Shown one piece after another: positions 33,602-42,016 of a stretch of 64,000 bases of DNA; position 1 is the first letter of the stretch; each line of letters begins with the position of its first letter. Location of the stretch: assembly GCF_001469865.1 (NCBI RefSeq), contig NZ_LOPV01000091.1, positions 1 to 64,000 on the forward strand, given 5' to 3'. The notes beneath the pieces are model-generated. The model ran no database searches, was not told the DNA's origin, and was given only the letters and a program-made list of their open reading frames with translations. This stretch comes from Haloferax profundi (GTDB lineage: Archaea > Halobacteriota > Halobacteria > Halobacteriales > Haloferacaceae). Made by a program: the position numbers and the translations under genes.

Positions 33602-34555
33602 ATGACTTTCAGACTGGAATACATGTCCTCTCGACGGAATTTCCTCAAAAAGGCCGGTGCTGCAGGGGCACTCGGTATGGCAGGACTCAGCGGGTGTATC
33701 GGTGATTTCGGTGAACAAGCGTACGGAAACGGCGAGATCAACTTCATGATGTCGCCAACTGAGCCGCAAGACTACATGCGGTCGCAGTACAAGCCGTACG
33801 CTGAGTATCTCGAAGAGCAGGTTGGAACGACGGTCAAGCTGAAGTACGCCGCCGACTACTCCGCAGTGCTACAGGGCCTCGGTTCCGGAACAGCGGACAT
33901 CGCAGAAACTGGACCCTTCGCGGCAGCCCTCGGTGTGAAGGCTGACAAAGCGAACATCGCACTCCAGCGGCACGCCTACGGGTCGTGGGACTACACGAGT
34001 GTCATCGTGACGAAGAAGGACTCGGAGATCAACTCGCTGACCGACCTCGAGGGTGAGAAAGTTGGCTTCGCGGACATGACTTCCGCGTCTGGCTCTCTGT
34101 ATCCACTCTACATGCTGAAGAAAGCGGGCCTCACTATCGGTGAGGCACCGGTCAGTGACTCCGGCGCGGACTTCACGGGTGTCTGGTCGGGACACGCAGA
34201 AGCGTTCGCCGCGCTCGAAAACGACCAGGTCGCCGCCGCCGGCGTTGGGCAGTTCATCACACTCGGCGACGACGGCGAAGTCGCAGACGGCTACGAGTAC
34301 GTGAAGACGTACGACGGGATTCCTCGCGCTCCGATGGTCGTCAGCCCGAACCTCTCCGAACAGGAGCAGACGGACCTCGTCGATGCACTTCAGAACGCTC
34401 CTGAGAGCGTCTACAACGGAGCCGACGGTGAGGGAGGCACCGACGACGACCTCTGGTTCGACAGTGTCCGCGAGGCCAACCTCGAGACGTACCAGCCGGT
34501 CATCGAAGTCGCCAACGAACTCGACCTCTCGACCGACCTCCTGAATCAGGGCTAA
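33602..34555 (+). CDS. phnD: PhnD-type ABC transporter substrate-binding lipoprotein
   Basis: A 317-aa exported binding protein of the phosphate/phosphite/phosphonate family. The Tat motif SSRRNFLKKAG, hydrophobic stretch and lipobox LSGC show export in folded form and lipid anchoring. Conserved PhnD parts are EPQDYMRSQYKPYAEYLEEQ, GSGTADIAETGPFAA and DLEGEKVGFADMTSASGSLYP (in part). Start at 33602 is favoured by AAAAAATA 30 nt upstream; ATG at 33623 is also possible. The ligand could be phosphonate, phosphite or phosphate. The cognate ATPase and permease follow. Confidence 0.92.
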   Translation: MTFRLEYMSSRRNFLKKAGAAGALGMAGLSGCIGDFGEQAYGNGEINFMMSPTEPQDYMRSQYKPYAEYLEEQVGTTVKLKYAADYSAVLQGLGSGTADIAETGPFAAALGVKADKANIALQRHAYGSWDYTSVIVTKKDSEINSLTDLEGEKVGFADMTSASGSLYPLYMLKKAGLTIGEAPVSDSGADFTGVWSGHAEAFAALENDQVAAAGVGQFITLGDDGEVADGYEYVKTYDGIPRAPMVVSPNLSEQEQTDLVDALQNAPESVYNGADGEGGTDDDLWFDSVREANLETYQPVIEVANELDLSTDLLNQG

Positions 34556-34618
34556 TCGGTCGCCTCAGTGGACGTATCGGTGGACACAACGAACTACTTT
34601 CTTCCAGAAAACAAACCA

Positions 34619-35365
34619 ATGCCTGCAGTTTCCGTACAGAACGTCACGAAACGGTTCGGCGACACCGTCGCCGTAGAGAACATCTCCTTCGAGATACCCG
34701 AAGGTGAGTTCGTCGTCCTTCTCGGACCATCGGGGGCAGGGAAGTCGACGCTCCTCCGCATCCTCAACGGACTTACCCAGCCAACAGAGGGGACCGTCCA
34801 CATCAACGACAACCCGGTTACCGGTCGTCGGTCGGACGTCGGGATGGTCTTTCAGATGCACTATCTCGTCGAGACCATGAGCGCCTACCGCAACGCGTTG
34901 ACCGGTGCCCTCTCGCGTGTCTCGCTCGTCGAGAGTCTCACGACGCAGTACGAACGGTCGGACAAACTTGCTGCTCTCGAAGCCCTCGACACGGTCGGAC
35001 TCCTCGACGAAGCGCGACAGCGCGCGGGCTCGATGTCGGGTGGACAGAAACAGCGCGTCGGCATCGCACGAGCCCTCGTCCAACGACCGAATCTCCTGTT
35101 AGCCGACGAACCCGTCGCGAGTCTCGACCCGAAAGCCGCGGAGGAGGTCATGGGCTACATGAAGACAGCCGCCCACGAGCGAGACCTGACGACCGTTGCG
35201 AGTCTCCACCAGGTCAACCTCGCACGTGAGTTCGGCGAACGATACATCGGTCTGCGAGACGGACAGGTCGTGTTCGATGGAGGACGCGACGACCTGACGA
35301 TGGACGTCGTCGACCACATCTATTACGACGACGAGGAAGCCGGAATGGTGGAGGCGATGGGATGA
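34619..35365 (+). CDS. phnC: PhnC-type phosphonate ABC transporter ATP-binding protein
   Basis: A 248-aa ABC ATPase that drives uptake through the adjacent permease. Walker A is GPSGAGKSTL near residue 36, the signature is MSGGQKQRVGIARAL, Walker B is LLLADEPVASLDP and the switch His is in ASLHQVNLA. This set is typical of PhnC. The start at 34619 (MPAVSVQNVTKRF) is preferred to an upstream frame. The stop overlaps the permease start in ATGA. Confidence 0.95.
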   Translation: MPAVSVQNVTKRFGDTVAVENISFEIPEGEFVVLLGPSGAGKSTLLRILNGLTQPTEGTVHINDNPVTGRRSDVGMVFQMHYLVETMSAYRNALTGALSRVSLVESLTTQYERSDKLAALEALDTVGLLDEARQRAGSMSGGQKQRVGIARALVQRPNLLLADEPVASLDPKAAEEVMGYMKTAAHERDLTTVASLHQVNLAREFGERYIGLRDGQVVFDGGRDDLTMDVVDHIYYDDEEAGMVEAMG

Positions 35366-36399
35366 GCGAGGACGACGTCCGCACCGACGGCGGCGAACAC
35401 AGTTCGACGCCGCGGTACATCGAAGATGCGCTCGTGAGTATCGAGCGGGCACAGCTAATTCGTCGAGTACTCACCTTCGTCGGCCTCGTCGCGTTGCTGT
35501 CGCTGACTGGTATCGGGATGACGTACCTCGGCTTCACCGTCGCCCAGATTTATCGGCAACTTCCGCAGTTCCTGAACAACGTCGCCGAGTTCGTCTCTCC
35601 TGACTTCCACTACTTCACGCTCTTCGCAATTCAGAACGAGCTCCACGGCTTCACGGCACTCGTCGAGAGCCTGCTGAATCCTGCCTCGCTCCTCGACGCG
35701 GTCCTCAACAGAGACGATGGGCTGAGCATCGTGGGCGGGGCAGTCGCGACTATCGTCATCGGGTTCACCGGCACGGTCATCGGCTTTCCGCTCGCGCTCG
35801 TCTTCGGTGTTCTCGGTTCCGAGCGCGTGACGCCGTTCCCGTTCAACTTCATCTTCCGTGGCACGATGTCGGTCATCCGGGCAGTGCCGGCGCTCGTCTG
35901 GGTGCTCATCTACATTCCGCTGGTCGGCATCACCCCCGTGGGTGCGATGCTGGCTATCGGGACCGACACCATCGGGAACCTCGGGCGGCTATTTACGGAC
36001 GAACTCGAAGAGGTCTCCGACGGACCCATCGAAGCCATCTCGTCGACTGGGGCAGCGTCGTCACAGACGGTCGTCTTCGGGATGCTGAGCCAGGTATCGT
36101 CGTCGTTCGTCGCGTGGACGCTCTACATCCTGGAGATCAACGTCCGAATCGCCGTCTCCCTCGGTGTCGTCGGTGCTGGCGGTATCGGTCAGTACGTGAA
36201 AGGTCGACTCAGTCTCCTCGCGTACGACCAGGCCGCCGCCGGCATCGCGATGATTATCGTCATCGTGCTGTCGGTCGAACTCACGTCGTCACGGCTCCGC
36301 GCGCGACTCCGTCCCGGTGAGTCCGAAGCGAAGAGCATCACCGACGTCCTCGTCGACCTCGCCGACACCAGCAAGTGGTTCGGGACGTCGTCGAAGTGA
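35362..36399 (+). CDS. phnE: PhnE-type phosphonate ABC transporter permease
   Basis: A 345-aa membrane permease with an N-terminal cytoplasmic tail and about six helices. The binding-protein-dependent transport domain includes TIVIGFTGTVIGFPLALVFG, the EAA-like loop DGPIEAISSTGASSSQTVVFG (coupling to the ATPase; approximate) and a GVVGAGGIGQYVKGRL motif that is characteristic of PhnE. Its ATG overlaps the phnC stop by 4 bp, so the two are translationally coupled. Only one permease gene is present, so it should form a homodimer. Confidence 0.93.
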   Translation: MSEDDVRTDGGEHSSTPRYIEDALVSIERAQLIRRVLTFVGLVALLSLTGIGMTYLGFTVAQIYRQLPQFLNNVAEFVSPDFHYFTLFAIQNELHGFTALVESLLNPASLLDAVLNRDDGLSIVGGAVATIVIGFTGTVIGFPLALVFGVLGSERVTPFPFNFIFRGTMSVIRAVPALVWVLIYIPLVGITPVGAMLAIGTDTIGNLGRLFTDELEEVSDGPIEAISSTGAASSQTVVFGMLSQVSSSFVAWTLYILEINVRIAVSLGVVGAGGIGQYVKGRLSLLAYDQAAAGIAMIIVIVLSVELTSSRLRARLRPGESEAKSITDVLVDLADTSKWFGTSSK

Positions 36400-36402
36400 C
36401 TG

Positions 36403-36999
36403 TCAGAAGTCGCCGAGACTCGCTTGCCCGTCGGACGAATCCGCGAGGCCGGAGAGGTCGGCGGCCCGCGCGATAGTCTCGAAGAACCCCTCGCGCTGAC
36501 TCCGGTCGTAGAGCGTCGCCGCGGGGTGGACAGAGAGGAGCACGCGGTACGACTCGTCGCCGAGGCGGGCGTCGACGACGGACCCCGACTCGTTCGTAAT
36601 GGCGACGCTCCGGTCGAGGAGGTGCTGTGAAGGAACCTTCCCGAGCGTGACGACGAGTTCGGGGTCGACGAGTTCGAACTCGCGGGCGAGGTAGCCCTTG
36701 CAGTTGGCCAGTTCCTCGGCCCTCGGGTCGCGGTTGTCCGGCGGCCGACAGCGGACGCAGTTGGTGATGCGGACGTCGGCGCGGGCGAGTCCTGCTTCGC
36801 GGAGTGCGTCGTCGAGGACGGACCCGGAGCGTCCCACGAACGGTTCACCGCCTTCGTCTTCTTTCGCGCCGGGAGCCTCGCCGAGGAAGAGCAGGTCGGC
36901 GTCGTCGGGGCCGACCCCGTTGACGATGCGACTCCGTGACTCGACGAGTTCGGGACACTGCTCGCAGTCGGTCACGCAGAGGCCCTCCATGTGTTCCAT
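36403..36999 (-). CDS. udg: Family 4 uracil-DNA glycosylase (iron-sulfur)
   Basis: A 198-aa DNA repair enzyme that removes uracil from DNA, arising from cytosine deamination. Motif A is FLGEAPGAKEDEGGEPFVGRSG and motif B is LLSVHPAATLY. Iron-sulfur ligands are visible as CEQCPEL near residue 12 and NCVRCRPPDNR, with another Cys in NCKGYLARE. ATTAAG lies 30 nt upstream of 36999, which supports that start over 36990. It converges with phnE; DUF99 and DUF5786 genes lie upstream on the same strand. Confidence 0.94.
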   Translation of the reverse strand: MEHMEGLCVTDCEQCPELVESRSRIVNGVGPDDADLLFLGEAPGAKEDEGGEPFVGRSGSVLDDALREAGLARADVRITNCVRCRPPDNRDPRAEELANCKGYLAREFELVDPELVVTLGKVPSQHLLDRSVAITNESGSVVDARLGDESYRVLLSVHPAATLYDRSQREGFFETIARAADLSGLADSSDGQASLGDF

Positions 37000-37023
37000 A
37001 CTCGCTTCGAGGAGGGGACCGGC

Positions 37024-37686
37024 TTAATTCCCAACGAACTGCCGCGCCGCACGGGCGGCCATCCGCGCCACACGGAGTGGTTCTGGTCGGCCACCGGTCG
37101 GCGTGAACGCGCGGACGACCCGCGCTGCTTCGTCGTCGTCGCACCCGGCGGCACGGACGAAGACTCGTTCAGCGTTCACCTCGACAGCACGACGGGGTGG
37201 GGCGTTGCGATAGATTTCGAGACGGTGGTCGAGTGCGTCGCCAGCGAAGTGTTCGGAGAGTGCAGGTTCGAGGCCCTCGCTCTCCTCGAACGAGACGGAG
37301 AGGACCGGTCGGTCGAGGGTAGACGCGAGACGACCGATGTCGACGAGGTTGAACCACGCTGGAGCGATACCCGAGACGAGAACGTAGCGAACGTCTTCAC
37401 GGCCGAGCGACCGGTACAGCGAGGCGATGGCGTCGGTGGCGTCGTCACCGCCGACAGTACACGTCTCGAACGCGAGTCCGTCGACCACACGGTCGGCACG
37501 GACGACAGCGCCGCAGAGGACGCTCTTCGTGTGACCGTCGGGTGTGGCCGTCGCGTCGGTATCGGCGTCGCTGTCCGGAGACGAGACTGCCGAAGAATGT
37601 CCTGAGTCAGTGTGGTCCGCTGTGGGCACGCGCGCTGTCCCGGAGTACGACTCCGCAATCCCGAGCGCGCGGGTCCCTGTCTTCAC
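37024..37686 (-). CDS. DUF99 family protein (endonuclease V-like)
   Basis: A 220-aa protein of the DUF99 family, related in fold to endonuclease V. The N-terminus MKTGTRALGIAESY is followed by an unusual Ser/Asp/Thr-rich insert of about 35 residues before VLCGAVVRADRVVDGLAFETC. Then the conserved VRYVLVSGIAPAWFNLVDI and IYRNAPPRRAVEVNAERVFVR follow. Nuclease activity has not been shown to my knowledge for archaeal DUF99. The start is GTG, overlapping the DUF5786 stop in GTGA, so the two are translationally coupled. The uracil glycosylase gene follows 24 bp downstream. Confidence 0.85.
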   Translation of the reverse strand: MKTGTRALGIAESYSGTARVPTADHTDSGHSSAVSSPDSDADTDATATPDGHTKSVLCGAVVRADRVVDGLAFETCTVGGDDATDAIASLYRSLGREDVRYVLVSGIAPAWFNLVDIGRLASTLDRPVLSVSFEESEGLEPALSEHFAGDALDHRLEIYRNAPPRRAVEVNAERVFVRAAGCDDDEAARVVRAFTPTGGRPEPLRVARMAARAARQFVGN

Positions 37687-37853
37687 TCTTCTTTGATTTC
37701 CTGCAGGCGGTCGAGTAACTCGTCGTTCGACGCGCCAATCTCGAAGTCGACTTTGCCTTCGTGGTTCTCTTTGCTCGTCTCTACGCCGTCTTCTTCGTCG
37801 AAATCGACGTTCTGGTCGCCCTGCTCAGACTCGTCGTAGCTCCCGAATCCCAT
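37683..37853 (-). CDS. DUF5786-type small acidic protein
   Basis: A 56-aa protein starting MGFGSYDESEQGDQNVDF, a form I recognise as the haloarchaeal DUF5786 family. It is almost all charged and polar residues, and ends with a helix, NDELLDRLQEIKEE. No function is known. The stop codon overlaps the GTG start of the DUF99 gene by four bases. Short length and coupling suggest it may regulate or accompany the DUF99 protein, which is inference. Confidence 0.85.
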   Translation of the reverse strand: MGFGSYDESEQGDQNVDFDEEDGVETSKENHEGKVDFEIGASNDELLDRLQEIKEE

Positions 37854-38024
37854 ACAGTCTCATATAGACGACCGACACTGAAAAATGGTTTGCCGCACGA
37901 ATCCCGGTGTTCTGGGGCCGCTTTTTCGGCGGCACTGTCGTTCTCGAATCAGACCACACCGGTTCACGCCGGAGCACTGGCCTGCGCCCACCGGCTTTTT
38001 TCGTTCGGACACGTACACGGTCGT

Positions 38025-38651
38025 ATGGAAGTCATCCCAGTCACCGCCGACGCCGACGTCTTTACCTGTAACGCCTATCTCGTCCTCGGCGACCGGACGG
38101 TTCTCGTCGACGCCGGGACGATGACTGGCGTCGAAGACGTGGTCGCAGAACACACAGACCACCTCGACGCCGTCGTGGTCACCCACCAACACTCAGACCA
38201 CGTCGGTGAGTTGGACGCCGTCGTGGACCGGTTCGACCCGGACGTATACGCCTACGCAGACCACCCACTGCGTACCCACGAACTCGAAGACGGCGACGAA
38301 GTCGTGATGGGCGACGAGTCGTTCGAAGTCGTCTACACACCGGGCCACGCCGACGACCACGTCTCGCTCGTGAGCGGTCGGTCACTGTTCTCCGGAGACG
38401 TGGTCGTGTACAACGACGGCGCGTTCGACGACGGGAGTTTCGGCCGCACCGACCTGCCGGGGCAATCTCGCGAGCGCCTCATCTCCAGTTTACAGACGCT
38501 CTTCGACAGACTCCCGGAGACGGTCGAAGCGATGTACGCCGGCCACGGCGACGTATTCGAGAACGAGACTGGCGGCGACACCGTCCGCGACGTGGTCGCC
38601 CGCGCCCTCGAACGCGCCGAGCGCCGGGAACCGAAGTACCCGGAGGAGTGA
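38025..38651 (+). CDS. MBL fold metallohydrolase
   Basis: A 208-aa metallo-beta-lactamase fold enzyme of the glyoxalase II-like type. The metal motif THQHSDHVG is at about residue 54, PGHADDHVSL supplies the next His, and GDVVVYNDG and the final YAGHGDVFENE carry the last ligands. It should hydrolyse a thioester or related bond; substrate unknown. A TTTTTT run at 37996-38001 lies 29 nt before the ATG, supporting this start. The next gene, a membrane protein, starts one base after its stop. Confidence 0.9.
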   Translation: MEVIPVTADADVFTCNAYLVLGDRTVLVDAGTMTGVEDVVAEHTDHLDAVVVTHQHSDHVGELDAVVDRFDPDVYAYADHPLRTHELEDGDEVVMGDESFEVVYTPGHADDHVSLVSGRSLFSGDVVVYNDGAFDDGSFGRTDLPGQSRERLISSLQTLFDRLPETVEAMYAGHGDVFENETGGDTVRDVVARALERAERREPKYPEE

Positions 38652-38652
38652 G

Positions 38653-39024
38653 ATGGCCGCACCGACCGGCCCTCCCGAACTGACGCGCCTCCACTATCTG
38701 GGAATCGTCCTCGCGGCAATCACCGGCGTCATCCACCTCGTCCTCGGTGCGGGCGCACTCGCGTCGAACCTCGCCGACCCACTCGGACTCGCCTTCATCG
38801 GGGCGGCAGCAGGGTTCGCGGGTGGTATCGTCGCAGTCCTCCGAGGAGACAAACAGACACGCTCGCGGGCGGTTCTCCTCGGAATTCCGTTCACCGTCGG
38901 GCAAATCGTCCTCTACGTCGCGTTCAACTGGCCGGACGTCTTCGGCGTCGGTGGTGTCGTCGACAAAATCGTCCAGATAGCACTGGTCGCGGTGCTCGTC
39001 GTGCTGTACCGTCGAGAATCGTAG
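38653..39024 (+). CDS. Membrane protein of unknown function
   Basis: A 123-aa protein with four hydrophobic segments: about residues 12-32, 42-62, 72-90 and 100-119. The first, YLGIVLAAITGVIHLVLGAG, carries a His within the membrane, and the loop GDKQTRSRA is basic, which suggests a cytoplasmic side. It starts one base after the MBL hydrolase stop and is likely co-transcribed. Function unknown. Confidence 0.8.
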   Translation: MAAPTGPPELTRLHYLGIVLAAITGVIHLVLGAGALASNLADPLGLAFIGAAAGFAGGIVAVLRGDKQTRSRAVLLGIPFTVGQIVLYVAFNWPDVFGVGGVVDKIVQIALVAVLVVLYRRES

Positions 39025-39041
39025 AAGAAAGACGAGCGGTC

Positions 39042-39188
39042 TTACGCAGCGCGGCGCTCTTTGGACTTCGGACGGAGGTGTTTGTAACCGCACTTGCGGC
39101 ACCGCTTCGCTTTCTTCGGGTTTCGCGCGTTGCAGCGCATGCAAATCTGCTTTTCGAGCGTCCGCTTCGTCGCAGCGTCACTAGCCAT
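39042..39188 (-). CDS. rpl40e: 50S ribosomal protein L40e
   Basis: A 48-aa ribosomal protein with a zinc finger, [19 protein letters not shown] at residues 16-34, and a basic tail ending SKERRAA. This is the archaeal and eukaryotic L40e without a ubiquitin fusion. The start at 39188 ([14 protein letters not shown]) gives the usual length. It converges with the preceding membrane protein gene. Confidence 0.95.
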   Translation of the reverse strand: MASDAATKRTLEKQICMRCNARNPKKAKRCRKCGYKHLRPKSKERRAA

Positions 39189-39283
39189 GCATACGACTCC
39201 CGTCCCCGTCTGTATAACGCTTGCGAGACACATCGCCGCCGCTCGCGGTCGATACGGATGGTCGAAGAAATGCGTGTGAGCGC

Positions 39284-39550
39284 TTACGCGCCGGCCTGCT
39301 TCAGCGCTGCCTCGATGTCCTCACGCTGGGTCACACCGACGAATCGGTCGACGATGCCATCGTCGTTCTCGACGATGAGCGTGGGGAGCGAGCGCACCTG
39401 GTACTGGTTGGCCACGTCTTGTTCTTCGTCGACGTCGACCTTCTCGAACGCGACGCTCTCGTAGTCGTCTTCGAGGTCGTCGAGAATCGGGTCCTGCGTC
39501 TTACAAGGGCCGCACCAGTCCGCGTAAAAGTCCAAGAGTCGAACAGTCAT
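39284..39550 (-). CDS. Thioredoxin
   Basis: An 88-aa protein-disulfide reductase of the thioredoxin fold. The active-site WCGPC is in [13 protein letters not shown], and the cis-Pro is in [11 protein letters not shown]. It is shorter than bacterial thioredoxin of about 105 aa because the first strand is missing. The start at 39550 is chosen over 39565 because it gives the usual [14 protein letters not shown]. Its redox partners are not in the window. Confidence 0.92.
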   Translation of the reverse strand: MTVRLLDFYADWCGPCKTQDPILDDLEDDYESVAFEKVDVDEEQDVANQYQVRSLPTLIVENDDGIVDRFVGVTQREDIEAALKQAGA

Positions 39551-39700
39551 CGTATCCCGACGCACCTTGCTTGCCCCCGCGCATAAGGATTACTCATGCG
39601 GCGTCCTGACCCGCCATCTACGTGACTCGCGGCATCGATTCCTTCCCGTCGGCGGCCTCGAGCCGAAACGTTTAGGCGGCGGACGCACAGACCATGGGGC

Positions 39701-39865
39701 ATGAGCAAGGGCCAGAACAGTGGCGGTCTGATGTCGAGCGCAGGTCTCGTCCGCTACTTCGACGCGGAGGACCGCAACGCAATTCGAGTCGACCCGAAGA
39801 CCGTCGTGGCGTTAGGAACCCTGTTCGGCATCGGCATCTTGGTGCTGAACGCCTTCGCGTTCTGA
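39701..39865 (+). CDS. Preprotein translocase subunit Sec61-beta
   Basis: A 54-aa tail-anchored subunit of the SecYE-beta protein export channel. The cytosolic part starts [20 protein letters not shown], then [20 protein letters not shown] spans the membrane. Both the conserved SSAGL(V/I)RYF and the single helix are diagnostic. A TTTA element at 39671 is about 30 nt upstream. It is followed by pdxT 56 bp later. Confidence 0.95.
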   Translation: MSKGQNSGGLMSSAGLVRYFDAEDRNAIRVDPKTVVALGTLFGIGILVLNAFAF

Positions 39866-39921
39866 CGACGGCGCACCGAACGAACGGTCGATTTTTGTCC
39901 TCGCATTCCCGAGATTCGTCT

Positions 39922-40530
39922 ATGGATACGCTACGCGCCGGTGTCGTCGCCGTTCAGGGCGACGTCTCCGAGCACGCCGACGCCATCGAACGCGCCGCCG
40001 AGGCCCACGGCGTCACCGCGGAAATCGTCGAGATTCGACGTGCTGGACTCGTCCCCGATTGTGACGTGCTTCTCATGCCGGGTGGCGAGTCGACGACCAT
40101 CTCGCGCCTCCTCGAACGCGAGGGAATCGACGACGAAATCGAGGCACACGTCGACGCCGGAAAGCCTGTTCTCGCTACCTGCGCGGGTCTCATCGTCGCA
40201 TCCAGCGACGCGAAAGACGACCGCGTCGAGACGCTGGACCTCGTCGACGTGACCGTCGACCGCAACGCCTTCGGTCGTCAAGTCGACAGTTTCGAAGCGC
40301 CTCTCGACGTGGAGGGCCTCGACTCGCCGTTCCCGGCGGTGTTCATCCGCGCACCACTCATCGACGACGTTGGAGACGACGTCGAAGTCCTCGCCGAGTG
40401 GGACGGTAATCCCGTCGCCGTCCGCGCCGGCCCCGTCGTCGGCACTTCGTTCCACCCCGAACTGACCCCTGACAGCCGAATTCACGACCTGGCGTTCTTC
40501 GACGAACTGGAAGTCGAAGCGCAAGCGTAG
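39922..40530 (+). CDS. pdxT: Pyridoxal 5'-phosphate synthase glutaminase subunit PdxT
   Basis: A 202-aa glutaminase that feeds ammonia to PdxS for de novo vitamin B6 synthesis. The nucleophile Cys87 is in ATCAGLIVASSD and the His-Glu pair is in GTSFHPELTPD. VVAVQGDVSEHADAIE and LLMPGGESTTISRLL are typical. A TTTTT run at 39892-39896 sits 30 nt before the ATG. PdxS is not in the window, so the pair is split. hisE follows 85 bp downstream with its own T-rich element. Confidence 0.95.
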   Translation: MDTLRAGVVAVQGDVSEHADAIERAAEAHGVTAEIVEIRRAGLVPDCDVLLMPGGESTTISRLLEREGIDDEIEAHVDAGKPVLATCAGLIVASSDAKDDRVETLDLVDVTVDRNAFGRQVDSFEAPLDVEGLDSPFPAVFIRAPLIDDVGDDVEVLAEWDGNPVAVRAGPVVGTSFHPELTPDSRIHDLAFFDELEVEAQA

Positions 40531-40615
40531 GGAATACGGGATTCGAGCCAACGCCGACACGGCGACTGCCGCCGGAATCAGAGGGTCTTTTTCCGCCCCC
40601 GCCCGTCGTGCGACC

Positions 40616-40918
40616 ATGGACGCGGACACGCCGACCGACGAGGTTCTCGACGAACTCTTCTCTACTATCGAGTCGCGGAAAGCCGAGTTACCCGAGGGGT
40701 CGTACACGACGACCCTGTTCACGCACGAGAAAGGCGAGAACTACGCCCTCGAAAAACTCGGCGAAGAGATGACAGAGACCATCCTCGCGGCGAAAGACGA
40801 CGACCGAGAGGAACTGCTCTACGAGAGTGCAGACCTCGTCTACCACCTGCTCGTCGTACTGGCGATGAACGACGCGTCGCTCGACGACCTGCGCGAAGAA
40901 CTGAAGAGTCGATTCTGA
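40616..40918 (+). CDS. hisE: Phosphoribosyl-ATP diphosphatase
   Basis: A 100-aa all-alpha enzyme of the MazG-like group that removes diphosphate from phosphoribosyl-ATP, step two of histidine synthesis. Catalytic parts are the metal-binding EKLGEEMTETILAAK and LLYESADLVYHLLVVL. PEGSYTTTLF near the start is conserved. A CTTTTTCC element about 28 nt upstream supports this start. It is a separate protein, not fused to HisI. Confidence 0.94.
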   Translation: MDADTPTDEVLDELFSTIESRKAELPEGSYTTTLFTHEKGENYALEKLGEEMTETILAAKDDDREELLYESADLVYHLLVVLAMNDASLDDLREELKSRF

Positions 40919-40975
40919 GGTCGACGAGCCGATTCTGTCGGAGGGACAGTAGCCTCGACTGGTTCTGTCGCCCGG

Positions 40976-41644
40976 TTACTGGAATCGAACGCCGAGGTCG
41001 TGGAGTCCCTCGTTGTGCTGGGCGACGTTGATGAGAAGCGGGGTAACCGCCTCGATTTCCGCCGCGTTGGCGAGGGCACCGCCGTCGAGAGCACGGAGTC
41101 CGTCGATGCCTTCGGCGAGGAGTCGAACCGTCTCTTTCGCGTCGGGGTCGTCGGCGACGAGGAGTGTGTCGATGCCGAGGTCGGCGTCGAGGTCGGCGAG
41201 ACGACCGGCCGCGAGGTTGTGGAACGCACCGACGACCGGGATTCCATCGGGTGCCGCGTCGGCGACGAGTGCCGTCACACTCCCTGCTTTCGGTGGGTGG
41301 TAGTGGAACCCGTCGTCGTCGCGTTTGATTCCGGTCGCGGGAGTGACGAGGATGTCTCCATCGGCGAGTGAGTCAGAGACAGTCTCGATGGTGTCGGCGA
41401 CGTGGTACGGCGGCACGGCGAGGACGACGACCGTCGCGCGGTCGGCGGCCATCTCGTTCGTGAAGCCGTTGACCTTCACGTCGAGTCCGCGACTGGAGAG
41501 TTCCGTCTCGTACTCGTCTGCCTTCGCGCGGGCTTTGTCCGGGTCGCGCGACCCGATGATGACCTCGTGGTCGGTGTGGTAGGCCCAGCGGAGAGCGAGT
41601 CCTTCGCCGATGTCGCCGGTCCCACCGAGGAGTGCGATTCGCAT
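40976..41644 (-). CDS. npdG: NADPH-dependent F420 reductase
   Basis: A 222-aa enzyme that moves hydride between NADPH and coenzyme F420. The N-terminal Rossmann motif MRIALLGGTGDIGEGLALRW binds NADPH, and IIGSRDPDKA selects for the 2'-phosphate. The C-terminal helix region NVAQHNEGLHDLGVRF is typical. The start at 41644 gives the motif directly; the GTG at 41650 adds two residues. It converges with hisE. Confidence 0.92.
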   Translation of the reverse strand: MRIALLGGTGDIGEGLALRWAYHTDHEVIIGSRDPDKARAKADEYETELSSRGLDVKVNGFTNEMAADRATVVVLAVPPYHVADTIETVSDSLADGDILVTPATGIKRDDDGFHYHPPKAGSVTALVADAAPDGIPVVGAFHNLAAGRLADLDADLGIDTLLVADDPDAKETVRLLAEGIDGLRALDGGALANAAEIEAVTPLLINVAQHNEGLHDLGVRFQ

Positions 41645-41766
41645 ACCCACATGTGCGGACTGGGGTGACGTAAAGGGTTACGCGTCCGGTGGGTTCTGCC
41701 TCGTGTTTTTCGGGCGACAACTTCGGTGCCGTCCGCCGCTCGTCGCTGGATTCGACACGACGTCCG

Positions 41767-41976
41767 TCACTCGTCGTCGGGTTCGAAGAGCGCTTGTACC
41801 CGTTCGAATCCGTCGCGGTAGACCAACCACCACGCCACCGCCGGTGCCAACAACAGCGCAGGGCCGACGAGCAGGAGTTGCACGAACGGGTCTGGTGGGG
41901 TGAGGTACGCTCCGACGACGAAGACGACTGCGTCGAGTGCGAGGAGCGTGACGATGAACGCGCGGAAGTGCCCCAT
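41767..41976 (-). CDS. Small membrane protein
   Basis: A 69-aa protein with two hydrophobic helices, about residues 5-25 and 32-52, and an acidic C-terminus FERVQALFEPDDE. The start at 41976 has a clear ATG. The gene lies 40 bp downstream of the HAD hydrolase gene on the same strand. Function unknown. Confidence 0.75.
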   Translation of the reverse strand: MGHFRAFIVTLLALDAVVFVVGAYLTPPDPFVQLLLVGPALLLAPAVAWWLVYRDGFERVQALFEPDDE

Positions 41977-42016
41977 CAGCGACCACCCACCGGCTGTCTC
42001 GTCGACGAACCCATCA

